The notes: generated by a model not told the origin, from the sequence alone. A stretch of 64,000 nt of DNA from Bradyrhizobium sp. CCBAU 51765 (GCF_015291725.1 NZ_CP030038.1:2841001-2905000); one strand, 5' to 3'. Numbered from the stretch's first letter, positions 8,312-17,114 are shown. Made by a program: numbers and translations.

Positions 8312-9205
8312 TCAGATCCGCTCGATGTCGTGGGTGCCGAACAGCCCGTAGGGCTTGATCATCAGCACGATGATGAGGACGTAGAACGGCGCGATCTCGT
8401 AGAGATTGCCCCAGTGCAGATACTCGCTGTCGACATATTGGGCGACGTTCTCGAGCAGTCCGATGATGATGCCGCCAAGCACGGCGCCGCCAACTGAATC
8501 CAGCCCGCCGAGGATCGCCGCCGGGAACACCTTGATGCCGTAGGCGGCAAGGCCCGAGGACACGCCGTTCACGACGGCGACGACGACGCCGGCAACCGCC
8601 GAGACCGTCGCCGAGATCGCCCAGGCCATCGCGAACACGCTCTTGACGGAGATGCCGAGCGACTGCGCGACCTGCTGGTTGAATGCGGTGGCGCGCATCG
8701 CCAGGCCGTATTTGGAGGCGCGGAAGAACCAGGCCATGCCGATCATCATCGCGACCGAGACGACGAGGCTCATGACATAGACGGTCTGGATCTGGAGCCC
8801 GAACAGGCTGACGGATTGACTCTCGAACACGCGCGGGAACGGCTGCGGGTTGACGCCGAACATCCACTTCAGCGTTGCCTGCAACACCGTCGACAGGCCG
8901 ATCGTCACCATGATCACCGAGATGATGGGCTCGCCGATCATCGGACGCAGGATGAGCACCTGGATCGCGATGCCGAACACGAACATGAACACCAGCGTGA
9001 TCGGCATGCCGATCCAGAAGGGCACCTGGTATTTCGCCAGCAGCGCCCAGCACACCCAGGCGCCGACCAGCAGCAATTCCCCTTGCGCGAAATTGACGAC
9101 CTGTGTCGCCTTGTAGATCAGGACAAACGACATCGCGACTACGCCGTAGAGTGTGCCGACGACGAGGCCGTTGACCAGGAGCTGGATGAGGAAGGCGGTG
9201 TTCAT
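8312..9205 (-). CDS. livH: Branched-chain-amino-acid-type ABC transporter permease, LivH type
   Basis: 297-residue inner-membrane permease. It carries the LivH pattern GLVVGTLYGVVAMSFVLIYK followed by VVNFAQGELLLVGAW at the N-terminus, and the segment GGLDSVGGAVLGGIIIGLLE near the C-terminus. The gene ends 3 bp before the LivM gene begins. A 220-bp gap containing a palindromic repeat separates it from the upstream acyl-CoA ligase gene on the same strand. Confidence 0.93.
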   Translation of the reverse strand: MNTAFLIQLLVNGLVVGTLYGVVAMSFVLIYKATQVVNFAQGELLLVGAWVCWALLAKYQVPFWIGMPITLVFMFVFGIAIQVLILRPMIGEPIISVIMVTIGLSTVLQATLKWMFGVNPQPFPRVFESQSVSLFGLQIQTVYVMSLVVSVAMMIGMAWFFRASKYGLAMRATAFNQQVAQSLGISVKSVFAMAWAISATVSAVAGVVVAVVNGVSSGLAAYGIKVFPAAILGGLDSVGGAVLGGIIIGLLENVAQYVDSEYLHWGNLYEIAPFYVLIIVLMIKPYGLFGTHDIERI

Positions 9206-9238
9206 GCAGTGGTGCTCGCTGACAAATCCGGCGCGCGC

Positions 9239-9392
9239 TCACCCTCTCCCCTTGTGGGAGAGGGTGGCTTCGCGAAGCGAAGCCGGGTGAGGGGTTGTCT
9301 CGGCAGTGGCGGTGTGGAGAGAGAACCCCTCACCCCAGTGAGGGTGTGGTTGATAGCGGCGATGCCCTCTCCCACAAGGGGGGAGGGCACAG
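9239..9392. repeat. Palindromic intergenic repeat, family 2 (divergent copy)
   Basis: Two hairpins bound the element: CCCTCTCCC-cttgt-GGGAGAGGG at 9242-9264, and an imperfect CCCTCTCCC/GGGAGGGC pair near 9364-9388. Between them are GCGAAGC and CGGGTGAGGGG, which also occur in the copies at 18.6 kb and 56.1 kb. It sits between the acyl-CoA ligase and LivH genes of one operon, so it is transcribed as part of it and may influence mRNA stability. Confidence 0.75.
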
Positions 9393-9425
9393 CAACGCGC
9401 GTCGCGCTCGTGGCGGACAGGACGC

Positions 9426-11357
9426 TCACTCCGCCGCCTCCGCCATGTGGCCGTGGCCGCCGAGATCCACCACACGCAACGTGGTGCGCACCCGCTGGGT
9501 GGTGCCGTCCTGGAAGCGGATCACGGTGTCGACGGGAATATCCGCGACGCCGTGGTAGATGGCGTCGATGATGCCTTCGTATTTCTCGTTGATGACGCTG
9601 CGGCGGACCTTTCTGGTCCTGGTAAGCTCGCCGTCGTCGGCATCGAGTTCCTTGTAGAGCAGCAGGAAGCGCGAGATGCGCTGGGCCGGCGGCAGCGTGG
9701 CGTTGACGGTCTCGACCTCCTTCTGCAGCAGCGCGTAAACCTCGGGCCGCGAGGCGAGGTCGCTGTAGGTCGTGAACGAGAGCCGGTTCTTCTCCGCCCA
9801 TTTCGAGATGATGGAGTAGCGGATGCAGATCATCGCCGCGAGCGCGTCGCGGCCGGCGCCAAGCACCACGGCTTCCGCGATATAGGGCGAGAACTTCAGC
9901 TTGTTCTCGATGAATTGCGGCGAGAAGCGCTCGCCGCGCGAGGTCTCCGCGAGATCCTTGATGCGGTCGATGACGACGAGCTGCCGGTCGGCATTGAAAT
10001 AGCCGGCATCGCCGGAGCACATCCAGCCGTCCTTGATGTCGGCGACGCTCGCCTCGGGATTCTTGTAGTAGCCGAGGAACATGTTGGGATGCCGCACCAC
10101 GATCTCGCCGACGCCGTGGACGTCGGCATTGTCGATGCGGATCTCGATGCTGTCGGCCATCGGCACGCCGGTCGTATCAGGGTCGACCTTGCCCTCGGGA
10201 TGCAGCGTATAGGCCCCCAGCAGCTCGGTCTGGCCGTACAGCGTGCGCAGCGGCACGCCCATGGCCTGGAAGAATTTGAAGGTTTCCGGGCCGAGCGCTG
10301 CGCCGCCGGTGGCGGCCGACCGCAGGCGGGTGAAGCCGAGGCGGTCGCGCAGCGCGCGGAACAGGATCGCGTCGGCAAAGCCGGAACGCTTGCCCTGTTC
10401 GAGTGCGGCGAGGCCGCTCTTCATGCCGATGTCGAACAGGCGCTGCTTGAAAGGCGTCGCATCCATCACCTTGGCGCGAACGTCGGCCGCGATCGATTCC
10501 CAGACTCGTGGAGCAAAAAGCACGAAGGTCGGCGCGATCTCGCGCAGATCGTTCATCATGGTGTCGGGCTCTTCGACGAAGTTGATCTTCATCCGGCACA
10601 AGAGGCCTTTGCCGAGCACGTAGACCTGCTCCATGATCCAGGGCAGCGGCAGCACCGAGACGTATTCGTCATCGGGTCCCTTCGGATCGAAGGCGAGATA
10701 GGTCGCGCAATGCCCGAGCACGCGGCCGGCCGCGAGCATCGCGAGCTTCGGATGCGAGGTCGTGCCTGACGTCGTGCAGAGGATCGCGACGTCCTCGCCC
10801 TTGGTGGCATCGACCAGCCTGTCGTAGAGCTCCGGCTCCCGCGCAGCACGCGCCCGGCCGAGCTCGGCAAACTTCTCCGCCGACATCAGCCGGGGGTCGT
10901 CATATTTCCGCATCCCGCGCGGATCGGAATAGATGATGTGCTTCAGCTTGGGCGCGCGCTCGGCAAGGGTGAGCAGCTTGTCGACCTGCTCCTCGTCCTC
11001 GGCGAAGACGAGCTGCGCCTCGCCATAGTTGAGGAGATAGGAGGCCTCCTCGTCCAGCACGTCGCGATAGAGTCCGAGGCTCAGTCCACCGATCGCGTGG
11101 GTCGCGACTTCCGCAGCGACCCAGTCCGGCCGATTGTCGCCGATGATGCCGATGACATCACCGCGAGCGAGACCGAGCTCGACCAGGCCAAGCGCGAAAT
11201 CGCGCACCCTTGTCTGGTAGTCGTTCCAGGTGAAAATGCGCCAGAGCCCGAGATCCTTCTCGCGCAAAGCGATCTCGTTGCCGTGCTCCCTGGCGTTGAG
11301 CCGGAGCATCTTCGGATAGGTGTCGGCTTGCGCGACGCGGCCTGCATAATCCATCAT
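9426..11357 (-). CDS. Long-chain-type fatty acid/acyl-CoA synthetase (AMP-binding)
   Basis: 643-residue adenylate-forming ligase of the long-chain type. Visible are the phosphate loop CTTSGTTSHPK, the adenine-binding LYGQTELLG, GWMCSGDAGYF and the hinge DRIKDLAETSRGERFSP, as in bacterial FadD15-like enzymes. It probably converts an imported acid to its CoA ester. It lies inside the liv-type operon: its ATG is 4 bp from the overlapping stop of LivG upstream, and LivH follows. This placement suggests uptake coupled to CoA activation. The acyl chain specificity is not visible. Confidence 0.88.
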   Translation of the reverse strand: MMDYAGRVAQADTYPKMLRLNAREHGNEIALREKDLGLWRIFTWNDYQTRVRDFALGLVELGLARGDVIGIIGDNRPDWVAAEVATHAIGGLSLGLYRDVLDEEASYLLNYGEAQLVFAEDEEQVDKLLTLAERAPKLKHIIYSDPRGMRKYDDPRLMSAEKFAELGRARAAREPELYDRLVDATKGEDVAILCTTSGTTSHPKLAMLAAGRVLGHCATYLAFDPKGPDDEYVSVLPLPWIMEQVYVLGKGLLCRMKINFVEEPDTMMNDLREIAPTFVLFAPRVWESIAADVRAKVMDATPFKQRLFDIGMKSGLAALEQGKRSGFADAILFRALRDRLGFTRLRSAATGGAALGPETFKFFQAMGVPLRTLYGQTELLGAYTLHPEGKVDPDTTGVPMADSIEIRIDNADVHGVGEIVVRHPNMFLGYYKNPEASVADIKDGWMCSGDAGYFNADRQLVVIDRIKDLAETSRGERFSPQFIENKLKFSPYIAEAVVLGAGRDALAAMICIRYSIISKWAEKNRLSFTTYSDLASRPEVYALLQKEVETVNATLPPAQRISRFLLLYKELDADDGELTRTRKVRRSVINEKYEGIIDAIYHGVADIPVDTVIRFQDGTTQRVRTTLRVVDLGGHGHMAEAAE

Positions 11358-12178
11358 GCCGCGCTCTCCTGCGCCGGCGGCGCGTCGTCGGGATCGACCA
11401 GCACCTCGTCCTCCTCGCCGAGATAGGCGCGTTTGACGTGGGGATCGGCGAGCACGGTGGCCGGATCGCCTTCTGCGATCTTCTTGCCGAAATCCAGCAC
11501 CATAACGCGATGGGAAATGTCCATCACCACGCCCATGTCGTGCTCGATCATCACCACCGTCATCCCGAACTCCTCGTTGAGATCGACGATGTAGCGGGCC
11601 ATGTCCTCCTTCTCCTCGAAGTTCATGCCGGCCATGGGTTCGTCGAGGAGAATGAGACGCGGCTCCAGCGCCATGGCGCGCGCGAGCTCGACACGCTTGC
11701 GCAGGCCGTAGGAGAGCGTGCCTGCGGTCGCCTTGCGCACCGACTGCAGGTCGAGGAAGTCGATGATCTCCTCGACCTTGCGGCGGTGCTCGAGCTCTTC
11801 CTTGCGCGCGCCGGTGAGCCAGTACAGCGAGCCCGTGAGGAAGTTGTTCTTCAGCAGGTGATGGCGGCCGACCATGATGTTGTCGAGCACGCTCATATGG
11901 TGGAACAGCGCCAGGTTCTGGAAGGTGCGGCCGATGCCGAGCGAGGCGCGGGCATTCGGCGTCAGACCGGTGATGTCGCGGCCTTGGTAGAAGAGCTGGC
12001 CTTCGGTCGGCTTGTAGCGGCCGGAAATACAGTTCACGATCGAGGTCTTGCCGGCGCCGTTGGGGCCGATGATCGAGAACAGCTCGCCCTCCCTAATGGC
12101 GAAGCCGACGTCGGTCAGCGCTCGAACACCGCCGAATCGCAAGGACACGCCGCGCACTTCAAGACTGGTAGCCACCAA
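11354..12178 (-). CDS. livG: Branched-chain-amino-acid-type ABC transporter ATP-binding protein, LivG type
   Basis: 274-residue ATPase. Walker A GPNGAGKTS is at residues 38-46, then the LivG-specific GIGRTFQNLALFHHMSVLDN, a signature of the form LSYGLRKRVELARA and Walker B LILLDEPMAGM. The stop codon overlaps the start of the acyl-CoA ligase gene (4 bp), showing translational coupling. It is the first gene of the operon, facing the Crp/Fnr gene across a 332-bp divergent region. Confidence 0.93.
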   Translation of the reverse strand: MVATSLEVRGVSLRFGGVRALTDVGFAIREGELFSIIGPNGAGKTSIVNCISGRYKPTEGQLFYQGRDITGLTPNARASLGIGRTFQNLALFHHMSVLDNIMVGRHHLLKNNFLTGSLYWLTGARKEELEHRRKVEEIIDFLDLQSVRKATAGTLSYGLRKRVELARAMALEPRLILLDEPMAGMNFEEKEDMARYIVDLNEEFGMTVVMIEHDMGVVMDISHRVMVLDFGKKIAEGDPATVLADPHVKRAYLGEEDEVLVDPDDAPPAQESAA

Positions 12179-12510
12179 ACGAATCCCTCCCGGTCATGGC
12201 GCATTTCAGCGGCGCTCTTCGTCCGTTCTGTCGAGCGATCCTAGTACGGCGGTGACGGTGAGGCCATGCAGCAGATGGTCTCGACCGGAGCCGCTCACTC
12301 TCGTTCCCGTTTGGGATCGAAAGCCGTATCGCCCGAGGTGGTCCTCAATAGGGGAAAGCGCTATTTTGAAATGTCTCCCGGCTGACAATTCTGCGACAAA
12401 GTTTGCGGGCCGGCAGCGGCGTTCATCTTTGGTCGAATGGCGGTCGATACCATCATGTTGCAATGCAACAGAAAACGGAGTGACGAAGTCGTGCGGCCGG
12501 CCGCCAGATC
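12179..12510. other. Divergent intergenic region between livG operon and Crp/Fnr gene
   Basis: 332 bp without a credible gene. It must contain the promoters of both the minus-strand transport operon and the plus-strand Crp/Fnr gene. The only distinct element found is a 15-bp palindrome at 12456-12470, annotated separately. No convincing sigma-70 -35/-10 pair was seen. Confidence 0.6.
12456..12470. promoter_or_regulatory. Perfect 15-bp palindrome, candidate Crp/Fnr-type operator
   Basis: TGTTGCA-A-TGCAACA is an uninterrupted inverted repeat with a one-base centre, 40 bp before the Crp/Fnr ATG. Location and dyad symmetry suggest autoregulation, and possibly control of the divergent livG operon. 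It does not match the classical FNR/FixK box TTGAT-N4-ATCAA. That the neighbouring protein binds it is inference. Confidence 0.5.
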
Positions 12511-13185
12511 ATGATTTCAGAAGATCATCTGAAGCGCGTCGCCGCCTGGTCGCGCGAGCTCACGCAAGCGGAGATCGAGGTCGCGCGTGCCGGCATCACG
12601 GAGCGGTCCTACGGCACCGGCGAGACCGTGTTCATGCGCGGTGACATTTTTGCCTATTGGGCCGGCATGGTGAGCGGCCTGGCCCGCATGGGCGGGGTCT
12701 CGCGCGACGGCAAGGAGACCAGCCTTGCCGGTCTGACGGCAGGGGCCTGGTTCGGCGAGGGCAGCGTGCTCAAGAACGAGCCGCGCCGCTATGACGTGGT
12801 CGCGCTGCGCGACAGCCGCGTCGCACTGATGGAGCGCAGTGCATTCATGTGGCTGTTCGAGAACAGCGTCGGCTTCAACCGCTTTCTGGTGCGCCAGCTC
12901 AACGAGCGGCTCGGCCAGTTTATCGGCATGCTCGAGGTCAACCGCACCCTGGATGCCACCGCGCGCCTCGCTCGCAGCATTGCTTCGCTGTTCAACCCGA
13001 TCCTCTATCCCGAATCGACCACGCATCTGGAGATCACGCAGGAGGAGATCGGGGCGCTTTCCGGCATGTCCCGCCAGAACGCCAACCGCGCGTTGAACCG
13101 GCTGGAGAAAGAGGGGCTGCTGCGGCTGGAATATGGCGGCGTCACCATCCTCGATATCGAGCGGCTGCGCGGGTACGGGGATTAG
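12511..13185 (+). CDS. Crp/Fnr family transcriptional regulator
   Basis: 224 residues, normal for the family. Residues 1-115 form the cyclic-nucleotide-binding-like beta-roll, with GAWFGEGSVLKNEPRRYDVVAL resembling the phosphate-binding cassette without its full consensus; a long dimer helix follows. Residues 165-220 are the winged helix, with recognition segment QEEIGALSGMSRQNANRALN. No N-terminal cysteine cluster is present, so it is not an oxygen-sensing FNR or FixK with an iron-sulfur centre. The ligand, if any, is unknown. It lies divergent to the first liv-type operon and may regulate it. Confidence 0.9.
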   Translation: MISEDHLKRVAAWSRELTQAEIEVARAGITERSYGTGETVFMRGDIFAYWAGMVSGLARMGGVSRDGKETSLAGLTAGAWFGEGSVLKNEPRRYDVVALRDSRVALMERSAFMWLFENSVGFNRFLVRQLNERLGQFIGMLEVNRTLDATARLARSIASLFNPILYPESTTHLEITQEEIGALSGMSRQNANRALNRLEKEGLLRLEYGGVTILDIERLRGYGD

Positions 13186-13197
13186 GGCGGATATTCG

Positions 13198-14460
13198 TCA
13201 CCGCGCGTTGGCGGGGGCGTGGACAGGCCAGAGGTCAGCGCGCCAACGCGCTGCGATCGCCAGCATCGCGAAGAAGCCCGCGGCGGCATAGAGCGAGCCC
13301 GTCGCGGAATAGCCGATGACGTCGATCAGGCTGCCGGCCGCGAGCAGTCCGATCGGCAGGCCATAGATCACCATCATGCGCACGCCCATGACGCGGCCTC
13401 GCAGATGTGCGCTCGCGGTGCGCATCAGGATCACCGCTGCCGAGATCATCGACATGCTCTGGGCGATGCCGGCGAGAACGAGGCAGGCCATCGCCACCGG
13501 CATGGTCCTGACCTCGACGAATACCAGCAGCATGGCGTACCAGGCCAGCGTCGCGCCGATCAGAAGCCGGGCAATGCGCACGCCACTGACCAGGCTGAGC
13601 GTGATGGAGCCGATCAGCGAGCCGACGGCGAAGCTCGCCGAGAGATAACCGAGGCCGGTCTGGTCGGTGTGAAAGATCTCGCGCGCGATGTAGGGCAACA
13701 ATCCGCCCGTGAAGGGAAATGCGGTGAGATTGGCCAGGAAGGCGACGCACAGCGCCGCGCGCATTCCCGGGCCGTTCCAGGCATAGACGATGCCTTCCTT
13801 GAGCTCGCCAAACAAACGGGAAATGGCGCCGCTATTCGCGGGAAGATCGCTCATCGTGACGGTCCTTTTCGGCCGGCTCAGACATAGCATGAGGAGTGCG
13901 GCCATCAGGTAGAGGCAGGTGATCGCCACATAGACAAGACCAATGCCGAGGACGGCGAACAGCCCCGCGCCTGTCAACGCTCCGGCGATGCGTGCGCTGT
14001 CTTGCGTCGTGCGAGCGACGCTGATGGCCCCTACCAATTGCCCGGGCGGCATGATCTCGGCCAGCAGTGCGCCGCGGACGCCGAGATCAGAAGGGCGGAT
14101 CAGGCCCATGATCGCGACGATGATCATGACGTTCAGCGGCGACATGTGACCGGTCAGCGCCAGGACCATGATGGTCGACGAGAGCGCCGTATAGGCAAGA
14201 CGCATTGCGATCAGGAGATCGCGATGGCCGATGCGGTCGCCGATCATGCCGAACACGGGCGCGACCAGTGTTCCGACGAACTGGAGTGAAGCAAGCACGG
14301 TGAGCAGCAGCACCGAGCCGGTTTCGACAATGATGTACCAGCCGAGCACCAGCGTCTCGACCTCGAAGGCCCAGGAGGTGAGCAGGTCGGACGGCCACTG
14401 GAAACGATAATTGCGGATGCGGAATGGCGCGAGCGCCGAAGGTCGTGCGGTGGCGTTCAC
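13198..14460 (-). CDS. MFS transporter (MFS_3 / EntS-like)
   Basis: About 420 residues with roughly twelve hydrophobic segments. The start region ALAPFRIRNYRFQWPSDLLT followed by a first helix is typical of EntS-like exporters, and GMIGDRIGHRDLL between helices 2 and 3 is the MFS motif A equivalent. The frame is open further to a TTG at 14523, but that extension is very basic and glutamine-rich; I prefer the GTG at 14460, which gives the usual short N-terminus. It is convergent with the Crp/Fnr gene (12 bp between stops) and downstream of the HemD-family gene. The substrate is unknown. Confidence 0.85.
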   Translation of the reverse strand: MNATARPSALAPFRIRNYRFQWPSDLLTSWAFEVETLVLGWYIIVETGSVLLLTVLASLQFVGTLVAPVFGMIGDRIGHRDLLIAMRLAYTALSSTIMVLALTGHMSPLNVMIIVAIMGLIRPSDLGVRGALLAEIMPPGQLVGAISVARTTQDSARIAGALTGAGLFAVLGIGLVYVAITCLYLMAALLMLCLSRPKRTVTMSDLPANSGAISRLFGELKEGIVYAWNGPGMRAALCVAFLANLTAFPFTGGLLPYIAREIFHTDQTGLGYLSASFAVGSLIGSITLSLVSGVRIARLLIGATLAWYAMLLVFVEVRTMPVAMACLVLAGIAQSMSMISAAVILMRTASAHLRGRVMGVRMMVIYGLPIGLLAAGSLIDVIGYSATGSLYAAAGFFAMLAIAARWRADLWPVHAPANAR

Positions 14461-14584
14461 GACGCGATGACGCGTATCACGGCGATTCCCTTGCCCTTGT
14501 TGTTTCTTCTTGCGGTCGCGCAAGCTAGCGCTGGCGATGCTTGTGTCAATCGCAGCCGCCGCAGGCCGCCCCCGCGTTCGGCTC

Positions 14585-15427
14585 TTAGCTCGCCGCGGCT
14601 CTCGGCTTCCGCTCCGCCAGCGCCGCGGCCATCGCCGAGATCAGCGGGCGCATGAAATAGGCTTCATCCGCCGGCGAGACGTCCGTGCGCAGACCGTGCG
14701 CGGCGAGTTCACCGGAGACCGCCGGCCCCACAGAGGCGATCAACGTCCGTTCGAGGCCTGTACGCAGTTTTGCTTCGGCGCCATGCGCTTTCGCGGCCTC
14801 GATCAGGCGGCGGACCTGGCCGAGATTGGTCAGCGCGATGGAATCGATCCGCCCGGTGGCCATGTCGTCGATGGCGGCGACGATGTTCGAATCCGCTGCC
14901 TTGGAATCGTAGACATAGGGCAGCACGGTATCGACGGCGGCGCCTTGCGCGGCCAGCGCGCCGGTCAGCGCGCCGTGGTCCTTGTCCGGATAGAGCTGGA
15001 GACCGAGGCGTCGTCCTTTCAGGTCGAGCCTGGCCAGCATCTCGATCACGCCCTCGGTGGTCGGCTTCTCCGTGGTCTGCTGTGCCTCGAGACCGATCTC
15101 GCGCAGCGCCTTGCCGGGCTTCGGACCCCGGGTGAATTTTCGCGCTTTGGCGAGTGCCGCGACAAGGGCCGTGTCGAGCTCGCGGGCGCGGGCGAGCTTC
15201 ATGATCCGACGCAGGCCTTCGCCCGTCATCAGCACGAGATCGTCGAAGGGCTTGTCGATGGCACGCCGGATCCAGGCCTCCACCGGAGCCGGGTCCGGCG
15301 CATCATGGATGGTGAACATCGGGCATTGCACGACCTCGGCGCCTTGCTCGGCCAGAAGCTTCGAAAACTGCGCCTCCTCCCGCGTTTCCAGAATTAAGAT
15401 GCGGTAGCCGTTCAAACGGTCGGCCAT
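14585..15427 (-). CDS. Uroporphyrinogen-III synthase (HemD) family protein
   Basis: 280-residue protein with the two-lobed HEM4 pattern: ILILETREEAQFSKLL at the start, PFDDLVLMTGEGLRRIM in the first lobe and IDSIALTNLGQVRRLIEAA in the second, ending with a domain-swap return. The ATG at 15427 follows a weak CGGAGC ribosome site. Canonical HemD closes and isomerises hydroxymethylbilane, but here the usual FTS-type segments are altered (LMTGEG, LTNLGQ) and no other haem gene lies nearby, so this may be a paralogue with another role. It is divergent from purU. Confidence 0.7.
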   Translation of the reverse strand: MADRLNGYRILILETREEAQFSKLLAEQGAEVVQCPMFTIHDAPDPAPVEAWIRRAIDKPFDDLVLMTGEGLRRIMKLARARELDTALVAALAKARKFTRGPKPGKALREIGLEAQQTTEKPTTEGVIEMLARLDLKGRRLGLQLYPDKDHGALTGALAAQGAAVDTVLPYVYDSKAADSNIVAAIDDMATGRIDSIALTNLGQVRRLIEAAKAHGAEAKLRTGLERTLIASVGPAVSGELAAHGLRTDVSPADEAYFMRPLISAMAAALAERKPRAAAS

Positions 15428-15579
15428 GGGTATGCTCCGATCATGGATTGCAATCGTCCGTTCATCCTGACTCTGCGCCCGGGATTGGCGCAAGGGCGAG
15501 GTCGGTGCTAGAGCAGGGCGCAAATCGCGGATAGTTCCGCTGCACAAACCTTCATCAAGAGCCAAGCCCGTTCATCAAC

Positions 15580-16443
15580 ATGCCCGACCATCAATATGTC
15601 CTGACCCTGTCCTGTCCGGATCGCCCCGGCATCGTCTCGGCCGTGTCGACGTTCCTTGCCCACAACGGACAGAACATCCTCGACGCCCAGCAGTTCGATG
15701 ACGTCGAGACCGAGAAGTTCTTCATGCGGGTGGTGTTCACAGCGGCCGATCTTGCCGTGGAACTGTCGGCGCTGCAGACCGGCTTTGCGGCGATCGCCGA
15801 GCGTTTCGGCATGGAGTGGCAGATGCGAGACCGCGCTGCGCATCGCAAGGTGATGCTGCTGGTGTCCAAGTCCGACCACTGCCTGGTCGACATCCTCTAT
15901 CGCTGGCGCACCGGCGAATTGCCGATGATTCCGACCGCGATCGTCTCCAACCATCCGCGCGAAGTCTATTCCGGGCTCGATTTCGGCGGCATCCCGTTCC
16001 ACCATCTGCCTGTCACCAAGGAGACCAAGCGCGAGCAGGAAGCGCAAATCATGGACCTCGTCGGCAAGACGAAGACCGATCTGGTGGTGCTCGCCCGCTA
16101 CATGCAGATTCTGTCGGACGATCTGTCGGCAAAGCTGTCGGGGCGCTGCATCAACATCCACCACTCGTTCCTGCCGGGCTTCAAGGGCGCCAAGCCCTAT
16201 CACCAGGCCCATGAGCGCGGCGTCAAGCTGATCGGCGCCACCGCGCATTACGTCACGCGCGACCTCGACGAGGGCCCGATCATCGATCAGGACGTCGAGC
16301 GCATCAGCCATCGCGACACGCCGGAAGATCTGGTCCGGAAGGGCCGGGACATCGAGCGCCGCGTGCTGGCACGGGCCATCCGCTACCATCTCGACGATCG
16401 CGTCATCCTCAACGGCCGCAAGACGGTGGTGTTCGTGGATTGA
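15580..16443 (+). CDS. purU: Formyltetrahydrofolate deformylase
   Basis: Hydrolyses 10-formyl-tetrahydrofolate to formate and tetrahydrofolate, balancing the one-carbon pool. The N-terminal ACT domain (residues 6-85, starting [20 protein letters not shown]) is followed by a formyltransferase-fold catalytic domain with [16 protein letters not shown] near residue 190 and [16 protein letters not shown], containing the catalytic Asn/His/Asp set. The 287-residue length is typical. It stands alone; in rhizobia PurU often serves catabolism of methylated compounds, and the methyl-cycle genes 7-12 kb downstream fit that idea without proving it. Confidence 0.95.
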   Translation: MPDHQYVLTLSCPDRPGIVSAVSTFLAHNGQNILDAQQFDDVETEKFFMRVVFTAADLAVELSALQTGFAAIAERFGMEWQMRDRAAHRKVMLLVSKSDHCLVDILYRWRTGELPMIPTAIVSNHPREVYSGLDFGGIPFHHLPVTKETKREQEAQIMDLVGKTKTDLVVLARYMQILSDDLSAKLSGRCINIHHSFLPGFKGAKPYHQAHERGVKLIGATAHYVTRDLDEGPIIDQDVERISHRDTPEDLVRKGRDIERRVLARAIRYHLDDRVILNGRKTVVFVD

Positions 16444-16451
16444 TCGTGGGA

Positions 16452-16553
16452 GTCATTCCGGGGCGATGCGCCAGCATCGAACCCGGAATCTCGAGATTCT
16501 CAGGTGCGCAATTGCGCACCATAGTTCGCCTCTTCGAGGCGCCCCGGAATGAC
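16452..16553. repeat. Composite palindromic intergenic repeat with 14-bp terminal inverted repeats, family 3
   Basis: The ends GTCATTCCGGGGCG and CGCCCCGGAATGAC are perfect inverted repeats. Two further perfect palindromes are nested inside: GAATCTCGAGATTC at 16486-16499 and GGTGCGCAATTGCGCACC at 16503-16520. The latter core is shared with the repeat at 5761-5882. It resembles a miniature, non-coding mobile element; no target duplication was seen. It lies between convergent purU and the lipoprotein gene, so it may also help terminate both. Confidence 0.75.
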
Positions 16554-16556
16554 GAT

Positions 16557-16841
16557 TCAACGCCCCGCGCCAGCCGATGCCGTCCCCGTTGTACCCTTCT
16601 GGGCCTGCTCTTCCTTCTCGCGATCCGCGGCCGGCAGCAGGCGCTTGCGTTCGCGTTCCTTCATGTAGGCGTCGTATTGCGGCGTGCCCGGTCGCGGCGG
16701 AGCATCGGCGGGCAGGCCGCCGGCCCATTGCGGGACGTAGTCGCCCATGCCGGCGGAGAGTTTTTCGTTAACCGTCCCGCAGCCGGCCAGCCCCGCGGCG
16801 AGCGCAACGAGGACGAGGGCGGAACGAAGAGTCTTGGGCAT
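16557..16841 (-). CDS. Small hypothetical lipoprotein
   Basis: 94 residues. The N-terminus MPKTLRSALVLVALAAGLAGCG is a lipoprotein signal with lipobox LAGC, cysteine at residue 20. The mature part is short, proline-rich then charged (KERERKRLLPAADREKEEQ), probably extended or helical in the periplasm. The frame continues upstream for 88 codons but without hydrophobic or family features; the ATG at 16841 is the sensible start. Small lipoproteins of this kind are common in Bradyrhizobium; no function is assigned. Confidence 0.75.
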   Translation of the reverse strand: MPKTLRSALVLVALAAGLAGCGTVNEKLSAGMGDYVPQWAGGLPADAPPRPGTPQYDAYMKERERKRLLPAADREKEEQAQKGTTGTASAGAGR

Positions 16842-17079
16842 GGTGTACGCGTTCGGTGATTGGACGCCAGTTCGGCAGGAAGAAGCGTAGCCTTCAACAA
16901 GGTAAAATAGACTTATTCGAGGTAGGTAATTTATTACCGAGTTGCGCCCGAGCGAGGCGCGTGGATGTACAGATTCTGCAAAAGAAAGGCGAAATCCTCC
17001 ATGCACGCGATCCCTCGCATTTCTGGACTTGGTGCGAGGCTCGCGACAACATGGCTTGGTCCGTGGGCAGGGGTTTTCG

Positions 17080-17114
17080 TTGACAAGTCCATTTTGTTTG
17101 TACATTCGTACAAA
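17080..17114 (+). promoter_or_regulatory. Putative promoter with overlapping 18-bp palindromic operator
   Basis: TTGACA at 17080-17085 is a consensus -35 box. The perfect dyad TTTGTAC-attc-GTACAAA at 17097-17114 covers where the -10 would lie (TACATT at 17101-17106, spacing 15, slightly short). The arrangement is that of a repressor site blocking RNA polymerase, as with many TetR-family operators. It lies about 240 bp before the ATG of the binding-protein gene of the second liv-type operon, so it probably drives that operon. The repressor is not encoded next to it. Confidence 0.5.

Noticed and set aside
16944..17105. Longer form of the small lipoprotein starting at 17105
   Set aside because: The extension lacks hydrophobicity or motifs and would bury the lipoprotein signal in the middle of the protein.
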